DNA from: Kluyvera genomosp. 1
GTDB taxonomy: Bacteria > Pseudomonadota > Gammaproteobacteria > Enterobacterales > Enterobacteriaceae
Reading direction: 5' to 3'
NCBI RefSeq assembly: GCF_001266615.1
Contig: NZ_LGHZ01000001.1
Span: 62,001 to 126,000 of the forward strand
Length of the DNA stretch: 64,000 nt
Part shown: piece by piece, positions 35,282 through 44,240 of the stretch
Layout: the number at the start of each line of letters is the position of its first letter
Numbering within the stretch: position 1 is the stretch's first letter
Position numbers and translations under genes: made by a program
The notes under the pieces: generated by a model
The model's input: only the letters and a program-made list of their open reading frames with translations
Told to the model about the DNA's origin: nothing
Database searches by the model: none

Positions 35282-35660
35282 TTAAGTAGCAATTCTCTGC
35301 TTGCACAGTTCCGGCAGGTTAGCCCTCACCAGCGCCTCTGCGAACGGCGGCGGCACAGCATTGCTACAGCGTGCAATCTGCTTGTCTTTTCGTACTTTTT
35401 GCCGCTATAGTCCTGGTCGATGATGTGCCCCTCAGGGAAGCCCTGCATCCGGTACAGTTCATGCGGTTGCAGAATACGCATCTGATATCAACGATGCGAT
35501 AAGTGATGCCGTCAATCATGACCAGACCGTAGCTATCCTCACCGCAGTATTCCCGCAGGCACGACAGCGTTCGCTGCGTGAGTTGCTCGTCATATCCATC
35601 AGTTGCCAGTTTGGTTTTCCTGATGCTAGTTGGTTCGGTTACCGCGAAAACCAAGGCGAC
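35282..35660 (-). pseudogene. Phage-type DNA cytosine methyltransferase, C-terminal remnant
   Basis: Three consecutive frames on the minus strand reconstruct the end of a C5-cytosine methyltransferase: YGLVMIDGITYRIVDI, then MRILQPHELYRMQGFPEG followed by HIIDQDYSGKKYEK, then DKQIARCSNAVPPPFAEALV ending at the TAA at 35282. The second frame change is at an A run. The RMQGFP and the CSNAVPPPFAEALV helix are motifs IX-X of the family. The catalytic N-terminal half is missing. It is a phage or restriction-modification scar at the junction with the conserved mppA gene. Confidence 0.82.
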
Positions 35661-35668
35661 GAAGAAAT

Positions 35669-35692
35669 AATGGCGCTGTAAGCAGCGCCATT
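35669..35692 (-). terminator. Hairpin downstream of mppA
   Basis: A perfect 10-bp stem (AATGGCGCTG / CAGCGCCATT) with a TAAG loop lies 49 bp past the mppA stop. The following minus-strand bases are moderately T-rich. Confidence 0.65.
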
Positions 35693-35740
35693 ACTGGATT
35701 TTGATAAGGTTAACGAAGGTCAGATGGAGAGTAGATGTAA

Positions 35741-37357
35741 CTAGTGCTTCACAAGATACATCGTGTGTGTATAGGCCACATCTTCAGGGTTGGTGATCGG
35801 GTAACCCTTCAGCCACGGTTTGATTAAGCGACCGTTGGTGTACTGGTAAATCGGCGCGATCGGAGCCTTCTGCGCGAGAATATGTTCAGCTTCGTTATAG
35901 TCGGCGTTACGCGCAGCAGCCGTATTTTCCAGCGCCGCCTGGCGGATCACCTTGTCGTAGGCCGGTTCATTGAAGCGCGCAATGTTACCGGTATTGGTTG
36001 AGGTTAGCAGCGACAGGAACGTTGACGGCTCGTTATAGTCCCCCACCCAGGAAGCGCGGATAACGTCAAAGTTGCCGGTATTGCGGCTATCGATATAGGT
36101 TTTCCACTCCTGGTTCTGCAACTTCACATCAACGCCAAGATTTTTCTTCCACATCGACGCCACCGCGATAGCAATTTTCTGGTGGTTTTCCGAAGTGTTA
36201 TACAAAAGCGTCAGCTTCAGCGGACGGTTTGGGCCATAACCAGCGGCCTGCAGCAGCGTTTTGGCCTGGGCGTTCAGTTCGGCCTGGCTGCTCTGCTCCA
36301 TCGCCGAGGGCTGCGGCTTAAAGCCCGCGGTCACGTCCGGCGTCAAGCGCCATGCAGGCTTTTCCCCGGTACCCAGTACTTTCTCAGCGATGATCCGGCG
36401 ATCGATAGTCATGCTCAGCGCCAGGCGTACGCGCGCATCGGCGGTTGGCCCTTTTTGGGTATTAAAAGCGTAGTAATAGGTGCCCAGCTGCGCCGGGGTG
36501 TACACCTGGCCCGGCAGCTCTTTGAGCAGCTTCTGATACTGATTTTTGGGGAAGGATTCGGTGATGTCGATGTCACCCGCAAGGTAGCGTTTGGTCGCCG
36601 CAGACTCCTGGTTAATCGGCACAAAGGTGACTTTCTGAATCACCGTTTTGGCATTATCCCAATACTGCTTATTCGGCGTCGCCACCAGCTTTTCATTGAC
36701 TACGCGGTCGGCCAGCACATATGCACCGTTGCCGACCAGCTTGCCCGGACGCGTCCAGTTCTTATCACTTTCGACGTTGGCTTTGTTCACCGGGTAAAGC
36801 GAGAAGTTGGCAGTCAGATTGACGAACCACGGCAGCGGTTTATCCAGCTGCACGCGTAGCGTATGCGTATCAACCGCAGTCACCCCCAGCGTGTCGGGCT
36901 TGGCTTTGCCGTCGATAATATTCTGGGCGTTATTGATACCCGCCAGTGCGGCAAACCAGGCGAATGGGGATGTAGTGGCCGGGTCAACCAGGCGCTGCCA
37001 GCTATACACGAAATCCTGCGCCGTAACGGGGGTACCGTCTGACCATTTGGCATCGTTACGCAGCGTAAAAGTCCAGATTTTCTGGTCATTAGTCTGCCAG
37101 CGGGTGGCAACACCGGGAATAATATTGCCGTTAGCATCCTGGTTTACCAGACCTTCAAACAGGTCGCGGATCACCTGAATTTCAGGCAGGCCGACCGCTT
37201 TTGCGGGATCCAACGAGGCGGGTTCATCTTTGATGTGGCGGACCAGATCCTGCTGCTTTGCCAGTACGGTTCCTGCGGGAACCTCAGCCGCGATGGCGGC
37301 GGAACTCAGGCCTGAAAGCAGTACGGCAATGCAGGTCTTGGTGAAAGGATACTTCAT
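35741..37357 (-). CDS. mppA: Periplasmic murein tripeptide-binding protein MppA
   Basis: This 538-residue solute-binding protein of the OppA/SBP_bac_5 family binds L-Ala-gamma-D-Glu-meso-DAP released from murein and passes it to the OppBCDF permease. The start at 37357 has AAGGGGAT upstream and opens a signal peptide (ending AAIA-AEV). Long segments match E. coli MppA, e.g. VRHIKDEPASLDPAKAVGLP and SWVGDYNEPSTFLSLL. The 58 codons upstream in the frame are not conserved. The murein-recycling genes mpaA (divergent) and ycjG are adjacent. Confidence 0.96.
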   Translation of the reverse strand: MKYPFTKTCIAVLLSGLSSAAIAAEVPAGTVLAKQQDLVRHIKDEPASLDPAKAVGLPEIQVIRDLFEGLVNQDANGNIIPGVATRWQTNDQKIWTFTLRNDAKWSDGTPVTAQDFVYSWQRLVDPATTSPFAWFAALAGINNAQNIIDGKAKPDTLGVTAVDTHTLRVQLDKPLPWFVNLTANFSLYPVNKANVESDKNWTRPGKLVGNGAYVLADRVVNEKLVATPNKQYWDNAKTVIQKVTFVPINQESAATKRYLAGDIDITESFPKNQYQKLLKELPGQVYTPAQLGTYYYAFNTQKGPTADARVRLALSMTIDRRIIAEKVLGTGEKPAWRLTPDVTAGFKPQPSAMEQSSQAELNAQAKTLLQAAGYGPNRPLKLTLLYNTSENHQKIAIAVASMWKKNLGVDVKLQNQEWKTYIDSRNTGNFDVIRASWVGDYNEPSTFLSLLTSTNTGNIARFNEPAYDKVIRQAALENTAAARNADYNEAEHILAQKAPIAPIYQYTNGRLIKPWLKGYPITNPEDVAYTHTMYLVKH

Positions 37358-37673
37358 GACATCCCCTTTAAAGTCGATAAACCCAAGTAACATAATGGAA
37401 ATATTATTTGTTTCACTTTTTATAAATGCAAATGTGATATCACAGAAAGTTGATTTACACACGTTATCCTTCAAGCTGACTCCGCATTGACAGCATTCAT
37501 TCACCTGGACCACTGACTTGAGCCAGCGCAACGGGATTCCCTCTCTTGCCTCCTTGGTGCAACGTGAATGATTTCGTGTATAGCCTGTCTCTTTCGGTTT
37601 AGGAAACTATTTGATTCGCGGCGACTTTTGCACAACACTGCTCAATAACGCACTTCGCATCAGGATTCTTGCT

Positions 37674-38393
37674 ATGTCAGCTCTTCGCCCTCGCGCTCAG
37701 CGCGGCGCGTTCCCACAGGGAACACAACACTATGGCCGCTCGCTGCTGGGCGCACCGCTAATCTGGTTTCCGGCGCCCACCGCAGGCCCACAGAGCGGGC
37801 TGATTATTGCCGGGACACACGGAGACGAAAACTCCTCCGTGGTGACGCTCTCCTGTGCGCTACGTGCGCTATCGCCGGAGTTGCGCCGCCATCACGTCAT
37901 TCTGGCGGTTAACCCAGACGGCTGTCAGCTCGGGCTGCGTGCTAACGCCAACGGCGTCGATTTAAACCGCAACTTTCCGTCCGCAAACTGGAAAGCCGGT
38001 GAGACCGTCTATCGCTGGAACAGCGCCGCCGAGCAGCGCGATGTTGTGTTGTTAACCGGTAGCCGACCAGGCTCTGAGCCGGAAAGCCGTGGGTTGTGTC
38101 AGCTTATCCATCAAATTAATCCAGCATGGGTGGTGTCGTTCCATGACCCGCTCGCCTGCATTGAAGATACCCGCAATAGCGAGCTGGGACAGTGGTTGTC
38201 AAACGCGTTCAGCTTGCCGCTGGTCAGCAGCGTCGGCTATGAAACGCCGGGTTCCTTTGGCAGCTGGTGTGACGATATTGGCCTGCACTGCATCACCGCC
38301 GAATTCCCGCCTATCTCTTCTGATGAAGCTAGCGAGCACTACCTCGATGCGATGACGCAGCTACTGCACTGGCAGCCAGTCCATCACAAATGA
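37674..38393 (+). CDS. mpaA: Murein peptide amidase A
   Basis: This 239-residue cytoplasmic zinc carboxypeptidase (M14) cleaves the gamma-D-Glu-meso-DAP bond of the murein tripeptide. The zinc ligands are in AGTHGDENSS (His, Glu) and VVSFHDPL (His), with the substrate arginine in GVDLNRNFP and the catalytic Glu in CITAEFPP. The start at 37674 (MSALRPRAQRGAFP) corresponds to the E. coli start and has AGGA upstream. Its product L-Ala-D-Glu is the substrate of YcjG, encoded convergently; the two stops overlap by ten bases. Confidence 0.96.
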   Translation: MSALRPRAQRGAFPQGTQHYGRSLLGAPLIWFPAPTAGPQSGLIIAGTHGDENSSVVTLSCALRALSPELRRHHVILAVNPDGCQLGLRANANGVDLNRNFPSANWKAGETVYRWNSAAEQRDVVLLTGSRPGSEPESRGLCQLIHQINPAWVVSFHDPLACIEDTRNSELGQWLSNAFSLPLVSSVGYETPGSFGSWCDDIGLHCITAEFPPISSDEASEHYLDAMTQLLHWQPVHHK

Positions 38394-39349
38394 AGTTCAC
38401 CGCAGGTAAAGCGTAGCGCGGGCTGCGCATCCACAGCGAGCCAGGTGGGTCCATCGAGATCGGCAAATCGCACCTGTGGAGCCAACGGCAACGCCGCATT
38501 AATTGCCCGCGACGTACAGAGCATACAGCCAAGCATCAGCGCAAAGCCCTGCGCTTTGGCTTCAGCTGCCAACGCCAGCGCCTCGGTCAGGCCACCGGTT
38601 TTATCCAGCTTGATATTGACCATCTCGTAACGGCCGCGCAGTACCGGCAGGTCTTCGCGAGTGTGGCAGCTCTCATCGGCGCAAATGGGCAGCGGATGGA
38701 TAAAGTTTTCCAGCGCTTCATCTTCGCCAACCGGCAGCGGCTGCTCGAGCATGGCGACGTTGAGATCGGCCAGCAGCTGGCAGCGCGCCGCCAGCCCATC
38801 GCCGCGCCATGACTCATTAGCGTCAACAATCAGCGTAGCCTGCGGCGCGGCTTCTCGAATCGCCACCATCCGTTCGCAGATAAAATGATTATCCAGCTTC
38901 ACCTTGAGTAGCGTCGCCCCGCTTTCACACAGCGCTTTCGCGCTGGCTGCCATTTGCTCCGGAGTACCAATCACCACCGTTTGCGCAGTCACCACCGTGT
39001 CGGGAAGTGTCACGTCAAGCTGAGTGACAACGTCACTTTTTGATTGCTGCGCTTCCAGGCTCCACAACGCACAGTCGACGGCGTTTCGTGCAGCCCCTGC
39101 GGGCAGCAAGGTTGCCAGCTGCGTACGGGTGATGCCCTGCTCAAGCTGTTCGCCAATCGCCATAATCTGCGCCATCACCGAGGCCAGGCTTTCGCCATAG
39201 CGCGGGTACGGCGTACATTCCCCAACGCCTTTAATACCATCCTGCTCAAGCTCTACCACCACCACTTTGGCTTCGCTGCGGCTCCCGCGTGCAATAACAA
39301 ACGGCGAGTGTAGCGGCCAGGCTTCTTCAAAAACGCGCAGCTTTCTCAT
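38384..39349 (-). CDS. ycjG: L-Ala-D/L-Glu epimerase
   Basis: This 321-residue enolase-superfamily enzyme has the same length as E. coli YcjG. It epimerises L-Ala-D-Glu from murein to L-Ala-L-Glu so that it can be degraded. The catalytic lysines are in LLKVKLDNH and NIKLDKTGG; the metal-binding acids are in IVDANESW, MLEQPLP and ICADESCH. The start at 39349 has AGGAG upstream; the ORF's extra eight codons are unsupported. It completes the mppA-mpaA-ycjG murein recycling set and is divergent from tpx. Confidence 0.96.
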   Translation of the reverse strand: MRKLRVFEEAWPLHSPFVIARGSRSEAKVVVVELEQDGIKGVGECTPYPRYGESLASVMAQIMAIGEQLEQGITRTQLATLLPAGAARNAVDCALWSLEAQQSKSDVVTQLDVTLPDTVVTAQTVVIGTPEQMAASAKALCESGATLLKVKLDNHFICERMVAIREAAPQATLIVDANESWRGDGLAARCQLLADLNVAMLEQPLPVGEDEALENFIHPLPICADESCHTREDLPVLRGRYEMVNIKLDKTGGLTEALALAAEAKAQGFALMLGCMLCTSRAINAALPLAPQVRFADLDGPTWLAVDAQPALRFTCGELHL

Positions 39350-39448
39350 TTTTACTCCTTTTATTAGGCGCAAATAGGGTTTGCCGTGTTAACACCTGAT
39401 GTCATACACTAGGGTAGACGTTAACTATATGTAAACAGGAAGATAATC

Positions 39449-39955
39449 ATGTCGCAAACCGTACATTTCCAGGGCAATCCCGTTGCTGTTCAAGGTTCTA
39501 TCCCACAGGCTGGCGATAAAGCTCAACCGTTTACGCTGGTGGCAAAAGATCTCTCTGACGTCACCCTCGGCCAGTTCGCTGGCAAACGTAAAGTTCTGAA
39601 CATTTTCCCAAGCATCGATACCGGCGTCTGCGCGGCATCTGTGCGTAAATTCAACCAACTGGCGAGTGAACTGGATAACACCGTTGTTCTGTGCATCTCC
39701 GCTGACCTGCCGTTTGCTCAATCTCGCTTCTGCGGCGCAGAAGGTCTGAGCAATGTGGTGATGCTGTCCATCCTGCGCGCGCCAGAATTTCTGCAGACCT
39801 ACGGCGTAGGTATCGCCGATGGCGGTCTGAAAGGCCTGGCTGCGCGTGCCGTTGTGGTCATCGATGAAAACGACAACGTCGTCTATAGCGAACTGGTGAA
39901 CGAAATCACCAACGAGCCAGACTACGATGCGGCTCTGGCTGCGCTGAAAGCGTAA
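39449..39955 (+). CDS. tpx: Lipid hydroperoxide/thiol peroxidase Tpx
   Basis: This 168-residue atypical 2-Cys peroxiredoxin reduces hydroperoxides with thioredoxin. The peroxidatic Cys61 is in [15 protein letters not shown] and the resolving Cys95 in SRFCGAEG, as in E. coli. A good ribosome site (AGGAAG) precedes the ATG. It is monocistronic, with a strong terminator 20 bases after the stop. Confidence 0.97.
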   Translation: MSQTVHFQGNPVAVQGSIPQAGDKAQPFTLVAKDLSDVTLGQFAGKRKVLNIFPSIDTGVCAASVRKFNQLASELDNTVVLCISADLPFAQSRFCGAEGLSNVVMLSILRAPEFLQTYGVGIADGGLKGLAARAVVVIDENDNVVYSELVNEITNEPDYDAALAALKA

Positions 39956-39975
39956 TCACCCAACCGCAAAAGCAA

Positions 39976-40005
39976 AACAGCCTCTTCTTAAGAGGCTGTT
40001 TTTTT
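39976..40005 (+). terminator. Rho-independent terminator of tpx
   Basis: A 10-bp stem (39976-39985 with 39991-40000) is followed by an eight-T run (39999-40006). The A run on the other side makes it usable for tyrR as well. Confidence 0.92.
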
Positions 40006-40007
40006 TA

Positions 40008-41561
40008 TTACTCTTCACCCTTCTTACTGCTCAGGCCATATTCGCGCAGCTTATTCGCAATCGCGGTATGTGAGACCCCCAGGCGTTTTGCCAGCTTACG
40101 CGTGCTTGGGTAGCTATGATAAAGCTGAGCCAGCACCGAGCGTTCGAAACGACGCGTAATGTCATCCAGTGAGCCTTCCATTGCCTCTTCACCGACCGCC
40201 ACGCTTGAGACGTCGTTATCCGGCAACAGCACGTCCTGCGGACGCAGTTCATAGCCTTCAAGCTGCGTAAGTGCACGATAAATCGCATTCTTCAGCTGAC
40301 GGACGTTGCCCGGCCAACCGTAGCGAGTTAATACGGTATTGAGATCGGCAGACAGCTTCGGGCGAGAAATCCCCTGCTCATCGGCAAAACGAGCCACAAA
40401 CAGTTCGGTCAGCGGCATGATGTCCTGCGGACGATCGCGCAGCGGCGGCAGGTTGAGCGTCAGAACGTTCAGACGATAATAAAGATCTTCACGGAACAGC
40501 CCTTTTTGTACCAGCTCAACCAGATTCTTCTGGGTCGCACAAATCACACGCACATCAACGTGGACTTCATGATCCTCACCAACGCGGCGGAAGGTCCCGT
40601 CATTGAGGAAGCGGAGCAATTTGGTCTGCATACGCGGCGACATCTCACCGATTTCATCCAGCAATACTGAACCGCCGTTAGCCTGCTCGAAGAAGCCTTT
40701 TTTGCCTTCTGCCGCATTGCCAAACAGTTCGCTCTCTACCGCATCTTCCGGGATGGAACCGCAGTTCAGCGCCAGATACGGTTTCGCCGCCCGCGGGCTG
40801 GCTAAATGGCAGGCGTGGGCCAGCAGGTCTTTACCGGTGCCGGTTTCCCCGACAATCAGCAGCGGTGCGGTCAGCAGCGCTAGTTTGCGCGCCTGATCTA
40901 CCACCTGACGCATACGCGGGCTTACGCCAACAATCTGGCTGAAGGCGCTAACGTCCTGAGTAGTCATGGTTTGCAACTGGCGTCCCATTCTCAGCGTTGA
41001 GCGCAGCATCACCACCGCGCCACCAAGAATGCGGGTATCGTTCTCATCGTTGAGGTAAACCGGGGTCGCTTCCAGGAGGAAATTTTGCCCCTGGATAACG
41101 ACATGTTCGGCCAACGGCTCGACCGAGTCGCTCTCCAGCCAGCGCTGGAAGTTAAAACCACTGATAAGCTGGGTGACGTTATGGCTGCGCATACGTTCCT
41201 GGTTCATGCCAAACAGCTGGCAGCTCGCCGGGTTCGCGCGTTCAATTTTGCTGCGGGTGTCAAGCGATAGCACCGGCTCCGGCATCGCTTCCAGCAATGC
41301 GCTCAGCGCCAGGTGTTCACGTTCCGAAGGCATCCACGGTACAGTACGCACATCAGTGACACCATGAATACGGCGGATCTCCGCCATCAGGCTGCTGAAG
41401 CTGGTGAATTCCAGCTCCGCGAAATTAAGATAGATTCGGCCAACAGGGTCGATATCGATCCCGCGCAGGTCGATGCCGCGCAGGACCAGAAGATCGAGCA
41501 GTTCACGAGTCAGACCGAGGCGGTCTTCACAAAAGACTTCAAGACGCATGGGAGTTTTCAC
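40008..41561 (-). CDS. tyrR: Transcriptional regulator TyrR
   Basis: This 517-residue regulator of aromatic amino acid synthesis and transport has an N-terminal ACT domain (MRLEVFCEDRLGLTRELLDL), a PAS domain, an AAA+ domain (Walker A GETGTGKD; LLDEIGEM) and a C-terminal helix-turn-helix (STRKLAKRLGVSHTAIANKL). The GAFTGA loop of true sigma-54 activators is replaced by GNAAEGKKGFFEQ, as in E. coli TyrR, which works with sigma-70. It binds tyrosine with ATP, or phenylalanine. A TyrR-box-like palindrome upstream suggests autoregulation. Confidence 0.96.
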   Translation of the reverse strand: MKTPMRLEVFCEDRLGLTRELLDLLVLRGIDLRGIDIDPVGRIYLNFAELEFTSFSSLMAEIRRIHGVTDVRTVPWMPSEREHLALSALLEAMPEPVLSLDTRSKIERANPASCQLFGMNQERMRSHNVTQLISGFNFQRWLESDSVEPLAEHVVIQGQNFLLEATPVYLNDENDTRILGGAVVMLRSTLRMGRQLQTMTTQDVSAFSQIVGVSPRMRQVVDQARKLALLTAPLLIVGETGTGKDLLAHACHLASPRAAKPYLALNCGSIPEDAVESELFGNAAEGKKGFFEQANGGSVLLDEIGEMSPRMQTKLLRFLNDGTFRRVGEDHEVHVDVRVICATQKNLVELVQKGLFREDLYYRLNVLTLNLPPLRDRPQDIMPLTELFVARFADEQGISRPKLSADLNTVLTRYGWPGNVRQLKNAIYRALTQLEGYELRPQDVLLPDNDVSSVAVGEEAMEGSLDDITRRFERSVLAQLYHSYPSTRKLAKRLGVSHTAIANKLREYGLSSKKGEE

Positions 41562-41617
41562 CCTTAAAAGCCAAAGACGTATGAATAATAAGACAGTTCT
41601 TCGCTGGCGGGAAGATG

Positions 41618-41639
41618 ACTGTCAACAATTATTGACAGT
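41618..41639. promoter_or_regulatory. TyrR box upstream of tyrR
   Basis: ACTGTCAA-N6-TTGACAGT is a perfect 8-bp palindrome with six-base spacing. The TyrR consensus is TGTAAA-N6-TTTACA; one base differs symmetrically in each half. It lies 57 bp upstream of the tyrR start. Confidence 0.7.
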
Positions 41640-41708
41640 ATGGCGGAAAAATCGACTTTGTGCCGTAAAGTTATACGTTCATGAGCTGAAAAATGCGCGG
41701 AATACTAA

Positions 41709-41862
41709 CCCTCACCCCAGCCCTCTCCCTTAAAAGGGGCGAGGGAGCCCGTTGCGCTCATACGTTAATCCATCATGCGCTTCATGCCAGTGGTGGCGGA
41801 TAAAGCTAAAAACCGCATAATACGGTCCCCTCACGCCTACCGGGAGAGAGTTAGGGTGAGGG
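41709..41862. repeat. MITE-like repeat with 21-bp imperfect terminal inverted repeats
   Basis: The left end, CCCTCACCCCAGCCCTCTCC (41709-41729), and the complement of the right end (41842-41862) agree at 18 of 21 positions. The 154-bp element has no coding capacity of its own. The CCCTCACCC...CTCTCCC ends are of a kind repeated in many enterobacterial chromosomes. It lies between tyrR and the ABC transporter operon and supplies the last residues and stop of the ATPase gene. Confidence 0.75.
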
Positions 41863-42591
41863 GTACAGAGTGGTCGACCGGGGGGGGCACCCCATCCGAT
41901 GTTCGCCACGCCCTATCGCGTCGCGATCGAAAAAGCGCTGTATCACGCCATCCGCCATAAATGCAGCGCGGTCAGACATGTGCGCAATCACATCCGCATC
42001 GTGGCTGACCAGTAGGTAGGTCATACCGTGATCCTGCTTCAGCCGGTTGAGAAGATTGAGAATTTCCGCCTGCACCGACATATCCAGCGCCGAGGTCGGT
42101 TCATCCAGCAGCAGAATTTTCGGCCGCAGCAGCAATGCGCGTGCGATTGCCACGCGCTGGCGCTGGCCGCCGGAAAGCTGATGCGGATAGCGACGTACGG
42201 CATCGGTGGGTAATCCCACCTGTTCCAGCGCCGTGTTGACCCGCATTTCGATATCCCCCTCACCGTGAATTTGCAGCGGTTCTGCCAACGTACGCCACAG
42301 CGTATGGTTTGGGTGCAGCGAGGCATAGGGATCCTGAAATACCATCTGCACGTTGCGCCGCAGTGGCCCCTGAAAACGTGGGCCCGCCGTGATGTTTTGG
42401 CCAAACAGCGCTACCTGTCCACGCCACTCGCGCTGCAACCCGGCTATCACACGCAGAATGGTCGATTTCCCGCAGCCTGACTCACCAATCAGGCTGAAGG
42501 TTTCTCCCGCCTCGACCTCGAAGCTGGCAGCGGAGACCGCCGTTTTCTCACCAAAGGTGACTTGTAATGCATCGAGATTAACGATTGCCAT
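41851..42591 (-). CDS. Peptide/nickel-type ABC transporter ATPase (DppF-like)
   Basis: This 246-residue nucleotide-binding subunit has Walker A GESGCGKS, the Q-loop MVFQDPYASL, signature LSGGQRQRV, Walker B ILLLDEPTSALD and the H-loop SHD. It energises the permease pair encoded upstream. It is short for DppF/OppF and lacks their C-terminal extension. The last dozen codons (CPPRSTTLYPSP) and the TAA lie at the edge of and inside the repeat at 41709-41862, so the native end was probably altered. Its start overlaps the previous ATPase gene by 14 bp. Confidence 0.9.
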   Translation of the reverse strand: MAIVNLDALQVTFGEKTAVSAASFEVEAGETFSLIGESGCGKSTILRVIAGLQREWRGQVALFGQNITAGPRFQGPLRRNVQMVFQDPYASLHPNHTLWRTLAEPLQIHGEGDIEMRVNTALEQVGLPTDAVRRYPHQLSGGQRQRVAIARALLLRPKILLLDEPTSALDMSVQAEILNLLNRLKQDHGMTYLLVSHDADVIAHMSDRAAFMADGVIQRFFDRDAIGRGEHRMGCPPRSTTLYPSP

Positions 42592-43414
42592 CTGTCACCT
42601 CCGCAAAACGCTGGTTACGGTCAAGGGTTGGCAACATCTGCCCATAGGTTTGCGCATTCGGTCGACAGGTCCATAGCGTACGGGTGTAAGGATGCGTCGC
42701 CTGCGGTAACTCATGTGCCGCCATCTGGTCGACACAATTCCCCTGATACATCACCAGCACGCGGTGGCAGTGTTCGGCCACCAGCGGGAGATCGTGGCTA
42801 ATCAGCAGCATCGCCATCTTTCGCTGCTCGCATTGCGCCACCAGCAGTTCGAGAATCTGATTGCGCAAACGCGCATCCAGTGCCGACGTCGGTTCATCGG
42901 CGATCAGCACCTGGGGATTGTTGATAAGCGCAATGGCAATCATCACCCGCTGCCCCATTCCACCGGACAGTTCACCCGGATAGCGGTTCAGCACCTGCAC
43001 ATCCAGCCCCATCGCCAGCACCGCCGATTCTATTTTTTCCTGCCGCTCACGGCGATTTAACCGTTGATGCAGCGTTAAAGCCTCTTCAAGTTGGGCGCGC
43101 ACCGTTTTCACCGGGTTGAGCGCATAGCGCGGATCTTGCAGCACCATGGCAATATCATTGCCGCGTAGCGCACGCCAGCCGCCTGCATTGAGCGTCAGCA
43201 CATCGCGCCCCAGCACGTTTAACTGGTCGGCACTCACAAGGCCCGGTTTGCGTACCAGCCCCATCAGTGCGCGGGCGGTCATCGATTTCCCGGAACCGGA
43301 TTCACCCACCAGCGCCAGCCGCTCGTTACCGAGGGTAAAGTTCATCTTATTGACCACTCGGGAGCCGGGATAATCGATGTTCAGCCCCCGTACGGCCAGG
43401 CGTTGTTCAGTCAT
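42578..43414 (-). CDS. Peptide/nickel-type ABC transporter ATPase (DppD-like)
   Basis: This 278-residue subunit has Walker [10 protein letters not shown]-loop AMVLQDPRYALNP, signature LSGGMGQRV, Walker B VLIADEPTSALD and an H-loop ISHDLP, then a short tail (THPYTRTLWTC) typical of the family. The start at 43414 (MTEQRLAVRGLNI) overlaps the upstream permease stop by eight bases; the 35 extra codons of the longer frame are not protein-like. It pairs with the DppF-like ATPase. Confidence 0.93.
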   Translation of the reverse strand: MTEQRLAVRGLNIDYPGSRVVNKMNFTLGNERLALVGESGSGKSMTARALMGLVRKPGLVSADQLNVLGRDVLTLNAGGWRALRGNDIAMVLQDPRYALNPVKTVRAQLEEALTLHQRLNRRERQEKIESAVLAMGLDVQVLNRYPGELSGGMGQRVMIAIALINNPQVLIADEPTSALDARLRNQILELLVAQCEQRKMAMLLISHDLPLVAEHCHRVLVMYQGNCVDQMAAHELPQATHPYTRTLWTCRPNAQTYGQMLPTLDRNQRFAEVTDGNR

Positions 43415-44240
43415 GTTGCGGCTCCAGAACGTCACGTAATCCATCACCCAGCAGGTTAAACGCCAGGCTGGCAAGCAAAATCGCAGCGCCCGGCGCGGCG
43501 GCAATCCACCACTGGTCAAAAATCACCTGCATGCCATCGGCGATCATGGCCCCCCACTCCGCCATCGGCGGACGGGCACCAAGCCCGAGAAATCCAAGTC
43601 CTGCGGCGGCTAAAATAATCCCCGCCAGATCCAGCGCTAAACGCACGATAGCCGACGGCAGACACAGCGGTAAAATATGTCCCACCAGCAGTCGTAGCCC
43701 GCGAATACCCATCATCTCGGCGGCAGCCAGATAGTCGCTGTGGCGCAGACGTTGAATCTCGCTACGCGCCTGACGTGCATATGCCGGCCAGGTGGTCAAC
43801 GCCAGTGCCAGTGCGCCATTGACCAAACCGGGGCCTAGCATGGCGACAAATGCGAACGCCAGAATCAGCCGCGGCATCGACATCACCACGTCAGTAAAAC
43901 GCATCAAAATACGCTCAAGCCAGCCGCCGTAGTAGCCGGAAAGAATCCCGACCAGTAACCCTACTGGTAAGGTAATGACCGTTACCAACGCCACCAATCC
44001 CAGCGCCGGACGGGTGCCGTAGATCAAGCGGGAAAGCAGGTCTCGCCCGTAGCTATCGGTACCCAGCCAGTGCGCTGCTCCCGGCATTTGCAGGCGCATG
44101 GCGGCGTCCTGCCAGTTTGGGTCCATCGGCGCAAGCCAGGGCGCGAACAGCGCGGTCAGAATCAATAGCGCGATGACAATCAGACCGCAGCACGCCGCTG
44201 GCGAGCGCAGTAAACGACGAATAAAGAGAGACGTTGGCAT
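43407..44240 (-). CDS. ABC transporter permease (DppC-like)
   Basis: This 277-residue inner-membrane protein has about six helices. The N-terminal CGLIVIALLILTALFAPWLAP segment and HWLGTDSYGRDLLSRL are hallmarks of DppC-type permeases. The ATPase-coupling EAA loop is represented by ASEMMGIRGLRLLVGHILP-like residues around 175-195. It overlaps both neighbouring genes by one to eight bases, so the operon is tightly coupled. Confidence 0.92.
   Translation of the reverse strand: MPTSLFIRRLLRSPAACCGLIVIALLILTALFAPWLAPMDPNWQDAAMRLQMPGAAHWLGTDSYGRDLLSRLIYGTRPALGLVALVTVITLPVGLLVGILSGYYGGWLERILMRFTDVVMSMPRLILAFAFVAMLGPGLVNGALALALTTWPAYARQARSEIQRLRHSDYLAAAEMMGIRGLRLLVGHILPLCLPSAIVRLALDLAGIILAAAGLGFLGLGARPPMAEWGAMIADGMQVIFDQWWIAAAPGAAILLASLAFNLLGDGLRDVLEPQHD

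Noticed and set aside
41700-41870. Possible ERIC element or CRISPR repeat
   Set aside because: The inverted-repeat ends do not match the ERIC core, and there are no regularly spaced repeats. It is a single MITE-like element.
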